Assembly (NCBI GenBank): GCA_012522185.1
Contig: JAAYKY010000058.1
Location: 1-51,473 of the forward strand
Length of the DNA stretch: 51,473 nt
Reading direction: 5' to 3'
DNA from: Flavobacteriaceae bacterium
GTDB taxonomy: Bacteria > Bacteroidota > Bacteroidia > Flavobacteriales > Weeksellaceae
Shown: positions 49,389 to 51,473 of the stretch, in pieces
Layout: each line of letters opens with the position of its first letter
Numbering within the stretch: position 1 is the first letter of the stretch
The notes under the pieces: model-generated
Database searches by the model: none
What the model was told of the DNA's origin: nothing
What the model saw: only the letters and a program-made list of their open reading frames with translations
Made by a program: the position numbers and the translations under genes

Positions 49389-50945
49389 CTATTCCTTCAC
49401 AAACCTCTCCGTATGCGTATAATTGGACGGATAAGCTCCGACTTGCAATAACATCGGTCGCAAAACAAATTCAAAATCCAGGCTTTCTATTTTGCCTTTT
49501 TTGTTCAAATGAAACTGCATAAACTCTTCGCGAAGCGCTCGGTTTTTCCATACGGCACGATACGTATCAAAATGCCAATGCTCCAAAGCAGCTTCTAAAT
49601 CGGGATCCTCCCAAAAACGAATGATTAAATCTTTTCCTTTTTCGAAAACTTCCACTTTGCCGTAAGCTTCCGACATATAAATTCCGATGTGATCCGATGG
49701 TGAGAGACTCGGTTTTGTATTGAGATTACGTGCATTGTGAATGGCTTCCCGTTCGGCTTGGACTTGCTGATAATATCGCTTGTATCGGTCTAAATAATGG
49801 GAATTCCAATCTCTTTCCGAACCGCCCAAATAAGAATCCATCACCTGATAAGCCACTGCCGTCCCGAAATTATTAAAGGTATTTGTAGCGACGATTATGC
49901 CCAGTTCCAGTTCGGGCAAAAGGTACATAAAGGTATTAAACCCATCGGTTGCACCACCGTGAGTCCAAACTCTTTTGCCTTTGTAATCGAGAATGTTCCA
50001 GCCCAGTCCATAACTTGCCTGAGCGTCCATGGCATTGTTCATCGGGCGAATGACCTGAGGTTTATGGATTTCATTCATTTGGCGTGGACTGATGATTTCT
50101 TTGGTTTTATAAGTGCCTGCTTTGCCTAATTGCATCAACATCCATTTGTTGAGATCATTGATCGAAGAATTCACGCCGCCAGCTGGACCGGCATTGTCCC
50201 AGTTTCTTCGCTCAATGGGCGTAATCTTGCCGTCAATTTCTTGATGCGGCCAGGCTTTATTGTCCTGTAATTCCAAAGCCGAAAGGGTAGTGGTGGTCCG
50301 GTTCATTTCCAGAGGAATGAAAAGTTTTTCCTGTAAAAACTGATCCCAGCTTCTTCCGTCGCTGTATTCGATAATTTGTCCGGCCAAAGAGTACATTACA
50401 TTATTGTACACAAAATCGGAACGAAATGGTTTTTCAAAGTCCATGTAACGAACCTGATAGAGAAGCTGGTCTCGATTACTTTTCGTCATGAATTGCAAAC
50501 GATTGCCCAATATCCTACCCAAACCAATTTGATGGGTCAATGCGTCTTTTATAGTCACTTCCTTTGTTACCCAAGGATCTTTAAACTGAAACCAGGGAAT
50601 GTGCTGAATGATTTTATCGTCCCAGTTAATTTTTCCTTCATCAACCAAAATCCCAAGTGCAGCTGCCGTTATGTTTTTACTCACCGAGGCAATGCTGAAT
50701 AGGGTATTGGCATCCACCAAATCGCCGGATCCCAATTTCTTTTCGCCAAAACCTTTGTTGTATATAACCTTACCGTCTTTCACAATTCCAATGGCCATTC
50801 CGGGGATTTCCCAGTCTTTACGGCCGTTTTCTACCCATTGATCAAAATCCTGCGGAAGTCCTGACTGTGCAAGAACCGACACGGAAAGAATAAAAATTAA
50901 AAACGAAAACGAAATTTTGCGAATGTCCAAGGAATGATTTATCAT
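49389..50945 (-). CDS. Secreted serine hydrolase of the beta-lactamase/penicillin-binding-protein class C-like family
   Basis: This 518-aa protein has a signal peptide (SVLAQ, about residue 27) and the active-site motifs SVSK (about residues 89-92; Ser nucleophile and Lys), the Tyr of FVYNNVMYSL near 180, and HGGATDGF near residue 330. A C-terminal domain of about 110 residues (beginning LSPSDHIGIYMSEAYGK) is a DUF3471-like beta-sandwich seen in this family. It may act on peptidoglycan peptides or D-amino esters; the substrate is unproven. Confidence 0.88.
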   Translation of the reverse strand: MINHSLDIRKISFSFLIFILSVSVLAQSGLPQDFDQWVENGRKDWEIPGMAIGIVKDGKVIYNKGFGEKKLGSGDLVDANTLFSIASVSKNITAAALGILVDEGKINWDDKIIQHIPWFQFKDPWVTKEVTIKDALTHQIGLGRILGNRLQFMTKSNRDQLLYQVRYMDFEKPFRSDFVYNNVMYSLAGQIIEYSDGRSWDQFLQEKLFIPLEMNRTTTTLSALELQDNKAWPHQEIDGKITPIERRNWDNAGPAGGVNSSINDLNKWMLMQLGKAGTYKTKEIISPRQMNEIHKPQVIRPMNNAMDAQASYGLGWNILDYKGKRVWTHGGATDGFNTFMYLLPELELGIIVATNTFNNFGTAVAYQVMDSYLGGSERDWNSHYLDRYKRYYQQVQAEREAIHNARNLNTKPSLSPSDHIGIYMSEAYGKVEVFEKGKDLIIRFWEDPDLEAALEHWHFDTYRAVWKNRALREEFMQFHLNKKGKIESLDFEFVLRPMLLQVGAYPSNYTHTERFVKE

Positions 50946-51350
50946 AGTTTTTACTTTAAAAAAAATGAAAGATAGAAATTCAAATTTAGAACAATTTATT
51001 GGGATGGGGTTGAAAGGAAATTTTCGAAATAAGTTTTTAACACTCTAAATCTCTTTATTTCATATAAATAAAACTGATTAAACTCAAATGGAACCAAATC
51101 TTATTTATAAAAACAACTTTTAAAGTCGGAGTGCTTATTCTTCATTCTTTGTGTTTTCCTAATTAATAAATTGAGAATTATCAAATTGACACCTCCAAAA
51201 AATTCAAACTTAATGAGGTGTTTCTGCTTATTTTCTAAAAAAGAGAGAGTAGTGCACTCTGTCCGTCGTGGCGGAACGCTTACCGTTGGTTGTTGTTATT
51301 TTAGTTTTATTGGATTTACTTCGTAGCCGTCTTTTATTAGTTGAGAAATA
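50946..51350. other. Long non-coding stretch before the IS element
   Basis: I see no credible gene in this 400-nt region. It contains a terminator-like hairpin ACACCTC/GAGGTGT (51189-51221, 19-nt loop). The open frames around 51230-51360 on the minus strand look like chance or remnants of a disrupted neighbour. Confidence 0.5.
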
Positions 51351-51353
51351 TAA

Positions 51354-51473
51354 TACTCCCCAAAATTCGGACCACGGGTTAAGTTGAAAATAATGATTAA
51401 TTTTAACTCGTATAATTATGAAAAAAAGCAGAAGAAAATTTACCGATGCCTTCAAGGCCAAAGTGGCCATTGA
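51354..51473 (+). mobile_element. Left end of an IS3-family element, cut by the window edge
   Basis: TACTCCCCAAAATTCGGACC at 51354 looks like an IS3-type terminal repeat, 64 nt upstream of an orfA start. The other end and target duplication are outside the window, so the boundary is tentative. Confidence 0.5.
51418..51473 (+). CDS. IS3-family transposase OrfA, N-terminal fragment
   Basis: Eighteen codons (MKKSRRKFTDAFKAKVAI) run off the right edge. The sequence is the typical start of IS3 OrfA helix-turn-helix proteins. A second frame (OrfB) with the DDE domain would be expected beyond the edge. Confidence 0.85.
   Translation, partial: MKKSRRKFTDAFKAKVAI

Noticed and set aside
51228-51470. 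80-codon open frame on the minus strand at the right edge
   Set aside because: It runs opposite to the IS3 transposase start, has low-complexity basic composition, and looks like a shadow frame. A short minus-strand segment near 51300-51400 in another frame is protein-like but too short to support as a gene remnant.

Overview
The window looks like a chromosomal segment of a Bacteroidota organism, most likely Flavobacteriales. The DNA is AT-rich, promoters carry the Bacteroidota -7 element TAnnTTTG, signal peptides often end in (F/N)AQ, and families such as DUF202, DUF4403, DUF6132, a CydA without the long Q-loop, and YeeE/YedE half-transporters are typical of that phylum. I see no rRNA, tRNA or CRISPR array. 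The genus cannot be decided from this window.

Region 1 (about 1-30.5 kb) is a sulfide/sulfane-sulfur island. It holds a sulfide:quinone oxidoreductase, two YeeE/YedE half-transporters flanking an OprD-like porin, a Crp/Fnr regulator, and an MFS transporter with an apparent frameshift. It also holds Cys-rich secreted proteins, three metallo-beta-lactamase/rhodanese (persulfide dioxygenase-type) proteins, a cytochrome bd oxidase, a TSUP anion exporter, a 1-Cys peroxiredoxin, two small rhodaneses and a thioredoxin. A divergent operon encodes DoxX, a secreted DsrE-like protein, a SoxB-like lipoprotein phosphoesterase and a TlpA-like lipoprotein. The genes are tied together by nine copies of a palindrome TGTAAC-N4-GTTACA. 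In ten promoter orientations this 16-bp box lies exactly 21 nt upstream of a TAnnTTTG-type element, the geometry of a class II Crp/Fnr-activated promoter. The simplest model is one regulon, probably driven by the local Crp/Fnr protein, that oxidises sulfide into the quinone pool, handles persulfide, exports sulfite or similar anions, and switches respiration to cytochrome bd.

Region 2 (about 14.3-21.4 kb) interrupts the sulfur island with an unrelated cassette: a PAS-LuxR regulator, a large secreted coiled-coil protein with WG-like repeats, a MORN/YwqK repeat protein, a WG-repeat protein, a small membrane protein and further uncharacterised genes. Two of these genes are broken, one by a poly-A frameshift and one by a nonsense codon. 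The cassette has none of the sulfur boxes.

Region 3 (about 30.2-31.85 kb) is a scar. A box-controlled lipoprotein gene appears truncated, followed by two 96-bp direct repeats, a 5'-truncated Mu-like phage fragment, a compact GC-rich structured RNA candidate with its own promoter and terminator, and a 5'-truncated phage head protein joined to a possible nuclease-toxin tail. No sulfur box occurs to the right of this point.

Region 4 (about 31.9-51.4 kb) looks like ordinary chromosome: a metallophosphoesterase/HD/topoisomerase IB operon, acetyl-CoA synthetase, a DUF4403 protein, a TetR-controlled RND efflux operon, a PaaE-like reductase with a hemolysin III protein, a two-component system, a serine hydrolase, and at the right edge the start of an IS3-type transposase.
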